From NCBI GenBank assembly GCA_003240735.1, contig QFNE01000011.1:12684-76683 (forward strand): a stretch of DNA of 64,000 bases, read 5' to 3'. The number at the start of each line of letters is the position of its first letter. Positions within the stretch are counted from its first letter, which is position 1. The stretch comes from Paracoccus denitrificans (GTDB taxonomy: Bacteria > Pseudomonadota > Alphaproteobacteria > Rhodobacterales > Rhodobacteraceae). The position numbers and the translations under genes were made by a program. The notes beneath the pieces are model-generated. The model saw only the letters and a list, made by a program, of their open reading frames with translations. It had not been told where the DNA came from and did no database searches. Shown in pieces: positions 1-9,150 of this stretch.

Positions 1-81
1 GCGCTGCTGGACCGCGCACGGCCCACGGTCAACGCGGAGAGCACGGGCGCCACAGCCGAGCCGCAGCGCCCGCAGGCCTGA
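1..81 (+). CDS. C-terminal end of an unidentified protein (partial)
   Basis: The first 26 codons read in frame 1 without interruption to a TGA at 79-81, giving an Ala/Pro/Gln-rich tail. The gene starts left of the window. The next gene (trpS) is convergent and its stop lies 8 bases further on, so the gap has the size expected between two converging genes. The piece is too short and too low in complexity for a family call; the only support is the open frame and the tight packing. Confidence 0.3.
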   Translation, partial: ALLDRARPTVNAESTGATAEPQRPQA

Positions 82-89
82 GCGTCGGT

Positions 90-1157
90 TCAGCGCGCGG
101 CGGGGATCATTCCCATGATCTCGCGCGTCTGTTCCACGATCGGATTGGCGATGGCTGCGGCGCGGGGACCGCCCGCCTGCAGGATGCGGTCCAGTTCGGC
201 CGGGTCGGCCATGAGTTCGTTCATGCGCGCGGTGATCGGGCCAAGCGTGGCCACGGCGAGTTCGGCCAGCGCTGGTTTGAACGCCCCGAACCCCTGACCC
301 TCGAACCGGTCAAGGACGCTGCCCGCCGTCTCACCCGACAGCGCGGCATAGATGTTGACCAGATTGCGCGCCTCGGGGCGGTCTTTCAGCCCGTCCATCG
401 TCGCGGGCAAAGGCTCTGCGTCGGTGCGGGCCTTGCGGATCTTCTGGGCGATGGTGTCGGCGTCATCGGTCAGGTTGATGCGGCTGGCATCCGACGGGTC
501 GGATTTCGACATCTTCTTGCTGCCGTCGCGCAAGGACATGACGCGGGTCGCCGCTCCTTCGATCACCGGTTCGGGCTGGGGAAAGAAATCGACGCCGTAG
601 TCGTGGTTGAACTTGGCCGCGATGTCGCGCGCCAGTTCCAGATGCTGCTTCTGATCCTCGCCCACCGGGACGTGCGTGGCGTGATAGGCCAGAATGTCGG
701 CCGCCATCAGCGCCGGATAGGCCAGAAGCCCGAGAGATGCCTTTTCAGCGTCCTTGCCAGCCTTGTCCTTCCACTGGGTCATGCGGTTCATCCAGCCCAT
801 GCGGGCCACGCAGGACAAAAGCCACGAAAGCTCGGCATGTGCGGGGACATGGCTTTGCACGAACAGAATGGATTTGTCGGGGTCGATCCCGGATGCGATG
901 AACGCAGCCCCCGCCGCGCGGGTCTGTTCGCGCAACTTGACGGGGTCCTGCCAGACAGTGATCGCGTGCAGATCAACCAGGCAGAACACCGTCTCGACCT
1001 CGCCCTGGCGGTCGGCGAAACGCTTGAGCGCACCGAGGTAGTTGCCCAGCGTCAGGTTGCCCGACGGCTGGATGCCGGAAAAGATGCGCGGCGTGCGGGC
1101 GGTGGTCCCGGTTGTGGTGCCGGATTTGGTCCCGTCGATGGTCCCATTCGTGGTCAT
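90..1157 (-). CDS. trpS: Tryptophan--tRNA ligase
   Basis: Class Ic aminoacyl-tRNA synthetase that charges tRNA-Trp in the cytoplasm. The N-terminal signature PSGNLTLGNY (the HIGH-like box of TrpRS) and the KKMSKS loop are both present, and the length of about 355 residues is close to the family norm. The open frame extends to 1427, but the extension is Arg/Pro-rich, covers the start of the oppositely oriented rhomboid-like gene and shows no homology that I recognise. The ATG at 1157 begins a short Thr/Gly-rich leader just before the catalytic fold, so I use it. It sits divergently from the rhomboid-like gene, with a 97-base shared upstream region. Confidence 0.96.
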   Translation of the reverse strand: MTTNGTIDGTKSGTTTGTTARTPRIFSGIQPSGNLTLGNYLGALKRFADRQGEVETVFCLVDLHAITVWQDPVKLREQTRAAGAAFIASGIDPDKSILFVQSHVPAHAELSWLLSCVARMGWMNRMTQWKDKAGKDAEKASLGLLAYPALMAADILAYHATHVPVGEDQKQHLELARDIAAKFNHDYGVDFFPQPEPVIEGAATRVMSLRDGSKKMSKSDPSDASRINLTDDADTIAQKIRKARTDAEPLPATMDGLKDRPEARNLVNIYAALSGETAGSVLDRFEGQGFGAFKPALAELAVATLGPITARMNELMADPAELDRILQAGGPRAAAIANPIVEQTREIMGMIPAAR

Positions 1158-1254
1158 GGCGTCTGCCTGCTTTTCAAATGATCGCTGCCCGATTACCCCT
1201 TGGCCCGAACCGGCGCAACCGCGCCAGATGTCGGCCAGACCGAAAGGACCCTTG

Positions 1255-1965
1255 ATGCGCCCGGGATATGACCAAAATCCGCTGAATCCGATCCCGCCCG
1301 TGCTGTGGATCATGGCCGCGCCGATCATCGTGGGCGAGGCGGCGTTCGCGCTGGGTCGCTTTGGCTTTCTGGGCGGCGGCGCACAAGGCGCCGGCACGGT
1401 CCTGCGCCAGCTGTGGGTAGAACGCACGGCCTTTGCGCCCGAGCTGCTGGTCAGCGCATGGCAGCGCGGCGACCTGTTCAGCCCCCAGATGTTTCGCCTG
1501 CTGACCTATCCCTTTGTCCATTATTCGTTTTCGCATGCCCTGTTCGTTGCGGTCTTTCTGCTGGCACTGGGGAACATGGTCGCGCAGTCATTTCGGCCGT
1601 GGGCGGTCGTGGCGCTGTTCTTTGCATCCGCCATCGGGGCGGCGTTGATCTATACCGGGCTGTCGCTGATCCTTCCGTTCCGGTTCGATCCGTTGGTCGG
1701 CGGATATCCGGCCGTCTATGGGATGCTGGGCGGGTTCACCTGGCTTTTGTGGACGCGGCTGGGTGCGCAGAATGCGAACCGCGTGCGGGCCTTCACACTG
1801 ATCGGCGTCCTGCTGCTGTTCCAGCTGATCTTCGGGCTGGCGTTCGGCGCAACGGGCCTGACGTGGATCGGGGATGTAGCGGGCTTCGCGGTCGGCTTCC
1901 TTGCATCGTTCGCGCTGGTGCCGGGCGGGTTCGCCCGCCTGCGGCGCGGGGTGCGCCACCGCTAG
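1255..1965 (+). CDS. Rhomboid-family membrane protein, probably inactive
   Basis: 236-residue polytopic membrane protein with about six hydrophobic segments in rhomboid order. The ATG at 1255 follows an AAAGGA ribosome-binding site. The second membrane region has the family-style His pair (about H89 and H94). The active-site serine box, normally GxSG, reads GGYPAVYG (about 149-156), with Tyr151 where Ser is expected. The last segment reads GDVAGFAVG, with Asp207 where the catalytic His is expected. So the fold looks kept but the Ser-His dyad is missing, as in eukaryotic iRhoms. The stop overlaps that of murJ (convergent). The pseudoprotease call is an inference from the motifs. Confidence 0.8.
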   Translation: MRPGYDQNPLNPIPPVLWIMAAPIIVGEAAFALGRFGFLGGGAQGAGTVLRQLWVERTAFAPELLVSAWQRGDLFSPQMFRLLTYPFVHYSFSHALFVAVFLLALGNMVAQSFRPWAVVALFFASAIGAALIYTGLSLILPFRFDPLVGGYPAVYGMLGGFTWLLWTRLGAQNANRVRAFTLIGVLLLFQLIFGLAFGATGLTWIGDVAGFAVGFLASFALVPGGFARLRRGVRHR

Positions 1966-3506
1966 GCGCGCTTGCGGCGCAGCGCGGCGGCCAGATCTGT
2001 GCGGCTGATGGCACCCAGTGCCACAGCCGCGCCGGCATAGACCACCATACCACCCAGAACCAGCGCCAGCAGGGCCAGATAGCGCCTGCCGGGGGCGTAG
2101 AGCCACGGGTCGAGCAACTGGGTCAGGCCAAAGACCGCAACGCCCATCACCAGCGACGCGGCAACGATCCGGGGCAGGCGCGCGCGCAGTCGGGCGTCGG
2201 CGCGCGCGTCCTCAAACTGCCGGCTGCCGGCCCATAGCTGCAGCGCCATGGTCCAGCCCGCAACAGTCGTCCCAAGGGCCGCAGCCGAAAAACCGATCAG
2301 CGGGGCTAGACCGACGGCCACGACCGCATTCACCACCATCGACCAGACGGCAAAGCGGAACGGGCTGCGCGTATCCTCGCGCGCGAAGTAAAGCGGCTGT
2401 TGGACCTTCTGCAGAACGAATGCAGGCAGGCCGAGGCCGTAGATCGCCAGCACCAGCGCAGTCGGTCCTACGTTTTCGGGCGTGAAGGCGCCGCGTTGGA
2501 ACAGGACCGAAATCAGCGGATATGATGCCACGACCAGCGCGACCGCTGAGGGAATGGTCAGGAACAAGGCGAATTCGGCGGCGCGGTTATAGGCGCTTTG
2601 CGCGCCCTCGCGGTCGTCGGCCTTCAAACGGCGGGCGATTTCGGGCAGCAGGACGACGCCGATGGCGATGCCGACGACGCCCAGCGGCAGCTGATACAGA
2701 CGGTCGGCATAGGTGAGCCAGCCGATCGCGCCCTCGAAGAACGAGCCGACCTGACGGCCGACCAGCAGATTGATCTGGACGACGCCCCCGGCCAGCACCG
2801 CGGGCGCGGCCACGATCAGCAGGCGGCGCATGTCGGGGGTCAGGCGCGGACGGATCAGCCGTAGGGGAAAGCCCATCCGCTTGGCGGCCCACCACACGGT
2901 GAACAGCTGCGCCGCGCCGGAAATCGGCGTCGACCACGCCATCGCAAGGCCCATGTCCCAGCCAAACCAGTGCGCGAGCAACATCGCCGCAATCAGGATC
3001 ACGTTCATCAGCACCGGCGCTGCGGCCGCCGCAAAGAACCGCCCGCCCGCGTTCAGCAGACCGGACAGAAGCGCAGTCAGCGACATGAACAGGATGTAGG
3101 GGAAACAGATCCGGCCATAGATCACCGCCAGATCAAAGCGTTCGTCGCCCTTGAAACCTGCCGCCATCGCCAGAACCATCCACGGCATCGCCAGCGTGGC
3201 GATCAGCGACAGGATCAAAACGACCAACGCCAGTCCCGACATCGCCTGTTCCGCGAATTGTTTGGGGTTGTCGTTCGCCTCAAGCTTTTTGGCGAAGATC
3301 GGGACGAAGGCCGTGTTGAAGGCACCTTCGGCGAAGAAGCGGCGGAACATGTTGGGCAGGGTGAAGGCGACCAAATACGCCTCGGCCACAGGGCCGTTGC
3401 CCAGAAACGCGGCGATCATCATGTCGCGGATAAAGCCCACCACGCGGCTGACCAAGGTCGACGCGCCGACGGTCAGAAAGCCCCGGATCATGCGGATGGG
3501 TTTCAT
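1962..3506 (-). CDS. murJ: Lipid II flippase MurJ
   Basis: 514-residue integral membrane protein of the MVF/MurJ family, which flips the peptidoglycan precursor lipid II across the inner membrane. About 14 hydrophobic segments run through the whole protein. The N-terminus has the familiar arrangement of a basic start followed by a conserved first segment with SRVVGFIRD (about 18-26), and NMFRRFFAEGAF follows at about 50-61. The start ATG at 3506 is preceded by AAGGGG. It lies downstream of glnD on the same strand with a 94-base gap, a common alphaproteobacterial pairing. Its end overlaps the end of the rhomboid-like gene by four bases. Confidence 0.97.
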   Translation of the reverse strand: MKPIRMIRGFLTVGASTLVSRVVGFIRDMMIAAFLGNGPVAEAYLVAFTLPNMFRRFFAEGAFNTAFVPIFAKKLEANDNPKQFAEQAMSGLALVVLILSLIATLAMPWMVLAMAAGFKGDERFDLAVIYGRICFPYILFMSLTALLSGLLNAGGRFFAAAAAPVLMNVILIAAMLLAHWFGWDMGLAMAWSTPISGAAQLFTVWWAAKRMGFPLRLIRPRLTPDMRRLLIVAAPAVLAGGVVQINLLVGRQVGSFFEGAIGWLTYADRLYQLPLGVVGIAIGVVLLPEIARRLKADDREGAQSAYNRAAEFALFLTIPSAVALVVASYPLISVLFQRGAFTPENVGPTALVLAIYGLGLPAFVLQKVQQPLYFAREDTRSPFRFAVWSMVVNAVVAVGLAPLIGFSAAALGTTVAGWTMALQLWAGSRQFEDARADARLRARLPRIVAASLVMGVAVFGLTQLLDPWLYAPGRRYLALLALVLGGMVVYAGAAVALGAISRTDLAAALRRKRA

Positions 3507-3600
3507 CGGCTGCGTGCCCCTTGGTCCCGGTCGGCGCGGTCGTTTCTTGCCGCGGCGTTCCTTGGCTGACTAGGCCCGCAGCCCCGTCATGGCAAGCGTG

Positions 3601-6414
3601 TCAGACGCCGGGCGCGTCTGCCGGCCGCTCTGGTGGGCGGTCGGCGCGGTCGGCACCTTCACGGATGGCCTGACGCAGCTTTTTTTCCAGCGCATCGCGG
3701 CGGGACTGCTGGTGCAGCTTCAGGCCGAACGCGTCCTTGACGTAAAAGCTGTCGACGACCTGCGCGCCGTATGTCGCGATGACCGCGCTGACGATCTGGA
3801 TGTGGTTCGCCGCCAGCGTCCGCGTCACGTCATAAAGCAGACCGGGGCGGTCGCGGGTGTCGACTTCGATGATGGTATAGATTTCGCTGCCTTCGTTATC
3901 AAAGGTGACATGGGTCGGAAACCGGAAGGCACGGTCGCGTTTCTTCAGCTTGTCGCGGTCGACAAGGGCCTCTCGTGGGACGACCTCTCCGGCCAGGGTG
4001 CGGTCGATCATACGGCGGAGACGGTCAAGGCGGTCGGATGCGTAGGGGCGCCCGGCCTCGTCCTGGACCCAGAACACGGCGGTCGCGAAGCCGTCGCGCG
4101 TGGTGTAGGTGCGAGCGTCGACGACGTTCGCGCCGACCAGCGCCAGCGCCCCGGTCAGCCGCGAAAAGATGCCCGGATGGTCGGCCAGAACGAACGCCGC
4201 GCGGGTCGCGTCGCGGGCCAGATCGGGGTGGAGGTCGATCCGGATTTCGTCGCCCGAGATGCCGTCCAGCAGATCGGCAAACACGCGTTGCGTTTCCGTG
4301 GGCAGTCCCTGCCAGTAGTTGTCGTAGTGGCGCCCGACTTCGGACCGGATCGCCTTGGGCTCCCACTTCTCGGCCGACAGCTGATGGCGCAGGGACCGGC
4401 GTGCCTCGTCCACGCGCTTTTCGCGGTTCGCTTCCTCCAGCCCGTTTTCCAGCGCGTCGGCCGTCTGGTCATAAAGCTTGCGCAGCAGGGCGGCCTTCCA
4501 GTTGTTCCAGGTGCCGGGGCCGACGCCTTTAATGTCGCAGACGGTCAGCACGGTCAGCAGGTCCAGCCTGCGGCGCGATTTCACCGCCTTGGCAAAGTCG
4601 CGCAGAGTGCGGGGGTCCGAGATGTCGCGTTTCTGCGCTACGTCGGACATCAGAAGGTGGTTGCGCACCAGCCATTCGATCGTCTCGACCTCGTCCTGCG
4701 GCAGGCCAAGGCGGACACAGATCCGCCGAGCCAGCCGTGCGCCGACGATGGAGTGGTCTTCGGGAAGCCCCTTGCCGATGTCGTGAAGCAGCACCGCAAG
4801 ATAGATCACGCGCCGGTTGGTCCCCTTGTCAAGCATGATCCGCGTGACCAGCGGCAGGTCGTCCGTTTCCTCGCCCCGCTCGATCGCGGCAAGGGCGATC
4901 ATGCATTGGATCAGATGCTCGTCGACGGTGAAGTGGTGATAGACGTTGAACTGCATCATCGCGACGATGCGGTCGAATTCAGGGATGAACGCGCCTAGCA
5001 CGCCCAGTTCGTTCATCCGCCGCAGTGCCCGTTCGGGCGTGCCGTGCTTGAGCAGCAGTTCCAGAAACAATTGCACGGCCTGCGGGTCAGATCGAACGTC
5101 GTCGTCAATCAGATCAAGGTTGGCTGCGACCAGACGCATCGCTTCGGGGTGCAGCAGCAACCCCGTGCGCAACGCTTCGGAAAACAGGCGCAGGATGTTC
5201 AGGGGGTCTTTCAGGAAGGTAACCGGGTCGGCGATGTCCAGCCGTCCCTGTTGATCTGTGAAGCCGGGGCGCAGACGCTTTTTGCGTCGCAGAACGCCGA
5301 TCAGGGGCGCGCGGTACAGATGCCGCGCCTCAAGCGCGGTCAGGAACACGCGTGTCAGCTCACCCACGCGAGTCGCGTGGCGGAAATAATCCTGCATAAA
5401 GATTTCGACCGCGCGACGCCCGCCGGCGTCGTGGTATCCCATCCGCTGCGCGGTTTCCAACTGCAGGTCGAACGACAGCGTATCGACCGCGCGACCGGTG
5501 ATCAGGTGCAGGTGGCAGCGGACGGCCCACATGAAGTCTTCGGCCTGCCAGAAGGTCGCGTGTTCGTCGCGGGTAAAGAAACCAAGATCGACCAGCTCGA
5601 CCGCGCGGTCGACGCGGTGGATGTATTTGGCGATCCAGTAAAGCGTCTGCAGATCGCGCAGGCCGCCTTTGCCTTCCTTGACGTTCGGCTCCAGCACGTA
5701 ACGCTGGCCGCCCTGGCGCAGGTGGCGGGCGTCGCGTTCGGCAAGCTTCGCCTCGATGAACTGGGGGACGGTGCGTTCGAAAAGCTCGGGCCAGAGGCGG
5801 GTGCGCAGTTCTTCGGCGATGACGGCGTCACCGCAGACAAGCCGGTGTTCCAGAAGGCTGGTGCGGATGGTCATATCGGCTTCGCCGAGGCGCAGGCATT
5901 CGGCCACGCTGCGGGTCGACTGGCCGACCTTCAGCTTCAGATCCCACAGCATGTACAGGATCGATTCGACGACGCTTTCCGCCCAGCCGGTGGATTTGTG
6001 CGGGGTCAGAAACAGCAGGTCTACGTCGGAGTGGGGTGCCATTTCAGCGCGGCCATAGCCCCCGACGGCGATGACGGCCAGTCGTTCGGCCACGGTCTGG
6101 CCGTTCTGTGGGTGCAGCCGGGTCACGGCAACGTGGTGGGTGGCGCGCACGACGGCGTCAGTCAGCGCCGCGATCGCACGGACAGTTTCGCGTGCGGCGC
6201 GGGGGTGGGTGTCGAACCCGTTCAGGATGTCGTCCAGCGCCTCGGCCCGGGATGCGGCGATGGCCTGTACGGTCGCTGCCCGAATCTCTCGGTGATCGGT
6301 CAACCCGGCAAGCTGTTCGTCCAGCAGGGCGTGAAAGCGGTCCGTGTCGAAAATGACGTGCGCCCCGGGCAATGCCGGGGCGCTTTGGTAGGTGGCAGAG
6401 GCGCTATCGCTCAA
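3601..6414 (-). CDS. glnD: Bifunctional [protein-PII] uridylyltransferase/uridylyl-removing enzyme
   Basis: 937-residue nitrogen sensor that uridylylates PII proteins at low glutamine and removes UMP at high glutamine. Visible domains in order: nucleotidyltransferase with GGYGRAEMAPHSDVDLL (about 118-134), a helical region, an HD hydrolase domain with LLHDIGKG (about 495-502), and two C-terminal ACT domains, the second with DTRDRPGLLYDVTRTL. The length fits the family. The frame opens with a TTG (6412-6414) lying two bases after the stop of the upstream lipoprotein gene; no ATG occurs in the first part of the frame, and no clear ribosome-binding site is seen, so translational coupling is likely. 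An 8-bp hairpin (6361-6382) lies early in the coding region. Confidence 0.96.
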   Translation of the reverse strand: MSDSASATYQSAPALPGAHVIFDTDRFHALLDEQLAGLTDHREIRAATVQAIAASRAEALDDILNGFDTHPRAARETVRAIAALTDAVVRATHHVAVTRLHPQNGQTVAERLAVIAVGGYGRAEMAPHSDVDLLFLTPHKSTGWAESVVESILYMLWDLKLKVGQSTRSVAECLRLGEADMTIRTSLLEHRLVCGDAVIAEELRTRLWPELFERTVPQFIEAKLAERDARHLRQGGQRYVLEPNVKEGKGGLRDLQTLYWIAKYIHRVDRAVELVDLGFFTRDEHATFWQAEDFMWAVRCHLHLITGRAVDTLSFDLQLETAQRMGYHDAGGRRAVEIFMQDYFRHATRVGELTRVFLTALEARHLYRAPLIGVLRRKKRLRPGFTDQQGRLDIADPVTFLKDPLNILRLFSEALRTGLLLHPEAMRLVAANLDLIDDDVRSDPQAVQLFLELLLKHGTPERALRRMNELGVLGAFIPEFDRIVAMMQFNVYHHFTVDEHLIQCMIALAAIERGEETDDLPLVTRIMLDKGTNRRVIYLAVLLHDIGKGLPEDHSIVGARLARRICVRLGLPQDEVETIEWLVRNHLLMSDVAQKRDISDPRTLRDFAKAVKSRRRLDLLTVLTVCDIKGVGPGTWNNWKAALLRKLYDQTADALENGLEEANREKRVDEARRSLRHQLSAEKWEPKAIRSEVGRHYDNYWQGLPTETQRVFADLLDGISGDEIRIDLHPDLARDATRAAFVLADHPGIFSRLTGALALVGANVVDARTYTTRDGFATAVFWVQDEAGRPYASDRLDRLRRMIDRTLAGEVVPREALVDRDKLKKRDRAFRFPTHVTFDNEGSEIYTIIEVDTRDRPGLLYDVTRTLAANHIQIVSAVIATYGAQVVDSFYVKDAFGLKLHQQSRRDALEKKLRQAIREGADRADRPPERPADAPGV

Positions 6415-6416
6415 GA

Positions 6417-7655
6417 TCAGAAACCGGTGCCGCGGAAGCTGTTGGGGGCGGCGTCGATGATGACGACGCGCTGGTTCTGGATCGTGGCGATGGACAGGGC
6501 GCGCTGGTTGGTTCCGTCGGGACGCAGACGGAACGCCCCGTCGACACCTGCAAAACCGGCACCCGTGGTCAGGCCTGCCGTGGTGACCGCGTTCGCGCGA
6601 CCGGCGCGCACCAGCGATGCCACGGCCGAGACCGCGTCATAGCCCATGCTTGCCAGCTGGTGGGGCTGTTCGCCGTAGGTCTGGCGATAACGTTGCGCGA
6701 AAGCCTGCTGACGCGCCAGATCAGGAACCGCAAACCAGCCGCCTTGGACGCCGGGCAGCTGCAGGCGCGTCGCCGGCAGATCCCAGCGGGTCAGGCCCAT
6801 GAACTGCGCATCGGCCGATGACACGCCGGCCTTGTTCAGGCCAGTGGTCAGGAAGGGCAGCACCTCGGGGTGGTTGGCGGTCATGAAGATCGCATCGGCC
6901 TGACGCGCCTTGGCGATGGCAGCGACCTGCGGGATGATCGCGTCGATGCCGGTCTGCGACACCGGGTGGGTCGCCTTGCCGGCCAGCGTGGCGCGGTTGC
7001 GCGAAATCGCGCTTTCGATCGCGCGTGCGCCGATCTGTCCGGAAATGTCATCCTCGGCCACGACCAGCACGCGGCGTTTGCCTTGTCGCACGCCGTAATT
7101 CACCAGCCGGTCCGCCACGTTGGCGAACGTGTTGCCCAGCACGAACACGTTGCCGCCCGCGATTTCGGGGTTGTTCGAGAAGCTGAGGACGTTGACCTGA
7201 CCTGCAACCGCGCTGCCGGCGGCATTGGCCGCGTCGGCGTGCAGCGGCCCGACGATGATCTTGGCACCTTCCGCGACGGCCTGCTTGGCCTTGGCCGCGG
7301 CGACGCCCGCATCGCTGCCGGTCTCATAGACGCGCAGATCGATGCGCGCGCCTTGCGCATCGGCAGCGGCCATCTTGGCAGAGTTGGTGATGGACCGGGA
7401 AATCCGCTCCAGCTCTGCATCACCGGTGCCGCCGGGGACCAGCAGAGCCACTTGGACGGGTTGGGACGGATCGATGGTCGGGCCGACCTGCGGGCCCCGC
7501 GCAGCACCACCTTCGGACAGCGGCTGACACGCCGCAAGAAGCGTGGCGGCCGCAATTGCGCCCAGACGCATCAACGGACGCTGAAACGCGCCACTTTGGC
7601 CCGAAAGTCGAAAGGTTCTGCGCACGCGGTCGCGCGTCAAGGCGGCAAGGGTCAT
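6417..7655 (-). CDS. LpoA/YraM-like lipoprotein, penicillin-binding protein activator family
   Basis: About 412-residue protein with a periplasmic-binding-protein (type I) fold related to LpoA/YraM and to ABC amino-acid receptors. The lipobox LLAAC places the lipidated Cys at about 43 from the ATG at 7655; a later Met (about 29) would give a more standard signal peptide and is an alternative start. The longer frame to 7787 has no support. The gene sits directly upstream of glnD and is divergent from rsmI-yraN, the arrangement seen for yraM in enterobacteria, which favours a cell-wall role over amino-acid uptake. This functional choice is context-based. Confidence 0.85.
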   Translation of the reverse strand: MTLAALTRDRVRRTFRLSGQSGAFQRPLMRLGAIAAATLLAACQPLSEGGAARGPQVGPTIDPSQPVQVALLVPGGTGDAELERISRSITNSAKMAAADAQGARIDLRVYETGSDAGVAAAKAKQAVAEGAKIIVGPLHADAANAAGSAVAGQVNVLSFSNNPEIAGGNVFVLGNTFANVADRLVNYGVRQGKRRVLVVAEDDISGQIGARAIESAISRNRATLAGKATHPVSQTGIDAIIPQVAAIAKARQADAIFMTANHPEVLPFLTTGLNKAGVSSADAQFMGLTRWDLPATRLQLPGVQGGWFAVPDLARQQAFAQRYRQTYGEQPHQLASMGYDAVSAVASLVRAGRANAVTTAGLTTGAGFAGVDGAFRLRPDGTNQRALSIATIQNQRVVIIDAAPNSFRGTGF

Positions 7656-7774
7656 CGTGGTATCCCGTAAAACAACTGACAAGGAAAAGACGGATTCGAT
7701 GGCGTCAGGGTAGCCACAGTGTGCGAATGCTGGCAACCTGCCCATCCTGCACGCCGAGACGAAAGTTACCCCAT

Positions 7775-8668
7775 ATGAGCACGACATCGACCAGCGCGCC
7801 CGAGGATGGCGCCGCGCCAGAAAGCGGCACGCTTGCGGCTGGGCTGTATCTGGTGGCGACGCCGATCGGGAACGCCCGCGACATAACGCTACGTGCGCTG
7901 GATATCCTGCGCGACGCCGATGTTCTGGCGGCAGAGGATACGCGGCGGCTGCGCCAGCTTTTAGCGATCCACGGCGTGCCGTTGGCAGGTCGGCGGATCA
8001 TCGCCCATCACGATCACAACGCAGCCAAAAGCGCAGGCCCGATCATCGCGGCGATCCGCGACGGCAAATCGGTGGCCTATGCCTCGGACGCGGGAACGCC
8101 GATGATCGCTGATCCGGGGTATACGCTGGTGGATCAGGCGGTCGCGGCGGGATTGCCGGTCCATGGCATCCCGGGCGCGTCCGCCGTCCTGACAGCGCTG
8201 ACGATCGCGGGCCTTCCAACGGATCGGTTCCTGTTCGCGGGCTTTCCCCCAGCGCCCATGGGGCAGCGCCGCACGTGGCTTTCCGACGTCGCAAAAATTG
8301 CGGCGACCGTGGTTCTTTACGAAAGCCCGAGGCGCGTTAACGAAACATTGGGAATTCTGTGCGACATCGAACCCGGTCGGGGTATCGTGCTGTGTCGCGA
8401 ACTGACAAAACGGTTTGAAGAAACCCTGCGGGGCAGCGTGACGGATCTGCTGGGCAGGCTGCAGGATGTTGAATTGAAGGGTGAGGTCGTCCTTATCCTG
8501 GCGCCACCGGCACCTGTCGTTATCGGTGATGATGACGTTCGGGCGGCCCTGACCAGACGGCTGGGGCATATGTCGGTCAAGGACGCGGCAAGTGAAGTGG
8601 CGGCGGAACTCGGGGTGGCGCGGAAGATGGCGTATCAGCTGGCGGTCGAAATGGGGAAAGACGGATGA
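7775..8668 (+). CDS. rsmI: 16S rRNA (cytidine(1402)-2'-O)-methyltransferase
   Basis: 297-residue tetrapyrrole-methylase-fold enzyme that uses S-adenosylmethionine to 2'-O-methylate C1402 in the 30S decoding centre. Signatures include YLVATPIGNARDITLRAL near the N-terminus, the SDAGTPMIADPG loop and the YESPRRV motif. I take the ATG at 7775, which starts a short polar leader; the frame opening at 7556 overlaps the divergent lipoprotein gene. It overlaps yraN by the four bases ATGA and starts a yraN-gshB operon, an order conserved with E. coli yraL-yraM-yraN. Confidence 0.96.
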   Translation: MSTTSTSAPEDGAAPESGTLAAGLYLVATPIGNARDITLRALDILRDADVLAAEDTRRLRQLLAIHGVPLAGRRIIAHHDHNAAKSAGPIIAAIRDGKSVAYASDAGTPMIADPGYTLVDQAVAAGLPVHGIPGASAVLTALTIAGLPTDRFLFAGFPPAPMGQRRTWLSDVAKIAATVVLYESPRRVNETLGILCDIEPGRGIVLCRELTKRFEETLRGSVTDLLGRLQDVELKGEVVLILAPPAPVVIGDDDVRAALTRRLGHMSVKDAASEVAAELGVARKMAYQLAVEMGKDG

Positions 8669-9087
8669 CGATGCATCCAGCAGATGCGGCGATGCCGTGG
8701 CGCGCCGTACGGACGCGCGCGGGGAATACCGCCCGCGGTGTCACGGCACACGCCTCCGGCATGCGTGCCGAGGAACGGACCGCGGATCACTACACTGAAC
8801 AGGGTTACCGGGTCGTCGCCCGGCGCTGGCGCAGCGCGTGGGGCGAAATCGATCTGATCGCCGAACGCGGTGGCGAATATGTGTTCGTCGAGGTCAAGAG
8901 GTCTGCCACGCATTCGCAGGCAGCCGCCCGGATCAATCGCCGGCAGATCGACCGCATCTGCAATGCGGCGATGGCGTTCTGCGATACGCTGGCCACCCGG
9001 TCACTGACCCTGATGCGGTTCGATGCCGCCTGCGTCGATGCGTCCGGCCAGATCGACGTCATCCAGAACGCGTTCGGGGGGAACTGA
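8665..9087 (+). CDS. YraN family (UPF0102) endonuclease-fold protein
   Basis: 140-residue protein of the UPF0102/YraN family with a restriction-endonuclease-like fold. The motif core is visible as E-x-R-T-A-x-x-Y (about 32-39), WGEIDLIA (about 58-65) and FVEVKRS (about 73-79), i.e. the E/D-ExK constellation of the fold. The start ATG overlaps the rsmI stop (ATGA), indicating translational coupling. The N-terminal 30 residues before the conserved part are Arg/Ala-rich, and a shorter start at about Met32 is possible. The biological substrate of the family is not established. Confidence 0.92.
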   Translation: MTMHPADAAMPWRAVRTRAGNTARGVTAHASGMRAEERTADHYTEQGYRVVARRWRSAWGEIDLIAERGGEYVFVEVKRSATHSQAAARINRRQIDRICNAAMAFCDTLATRSLTLMRFDAACVDASGQIDVIQNAFGGN

Positions 9088-9150
9088 ACGGTTGCAGAAC
9101 CGCCGCGTGCGGGTGACAAGGTCGCGATAACAAGCGGTCAGGACACGATC

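Noticed and set aside
1158..1427. N-terminal extension of trpS
   Set aside because: Arg/Pro-rich, covers the start of the divergent rhomboid-like gene and has no likeness to TrpRS; the ATG at 1157 is adequate.
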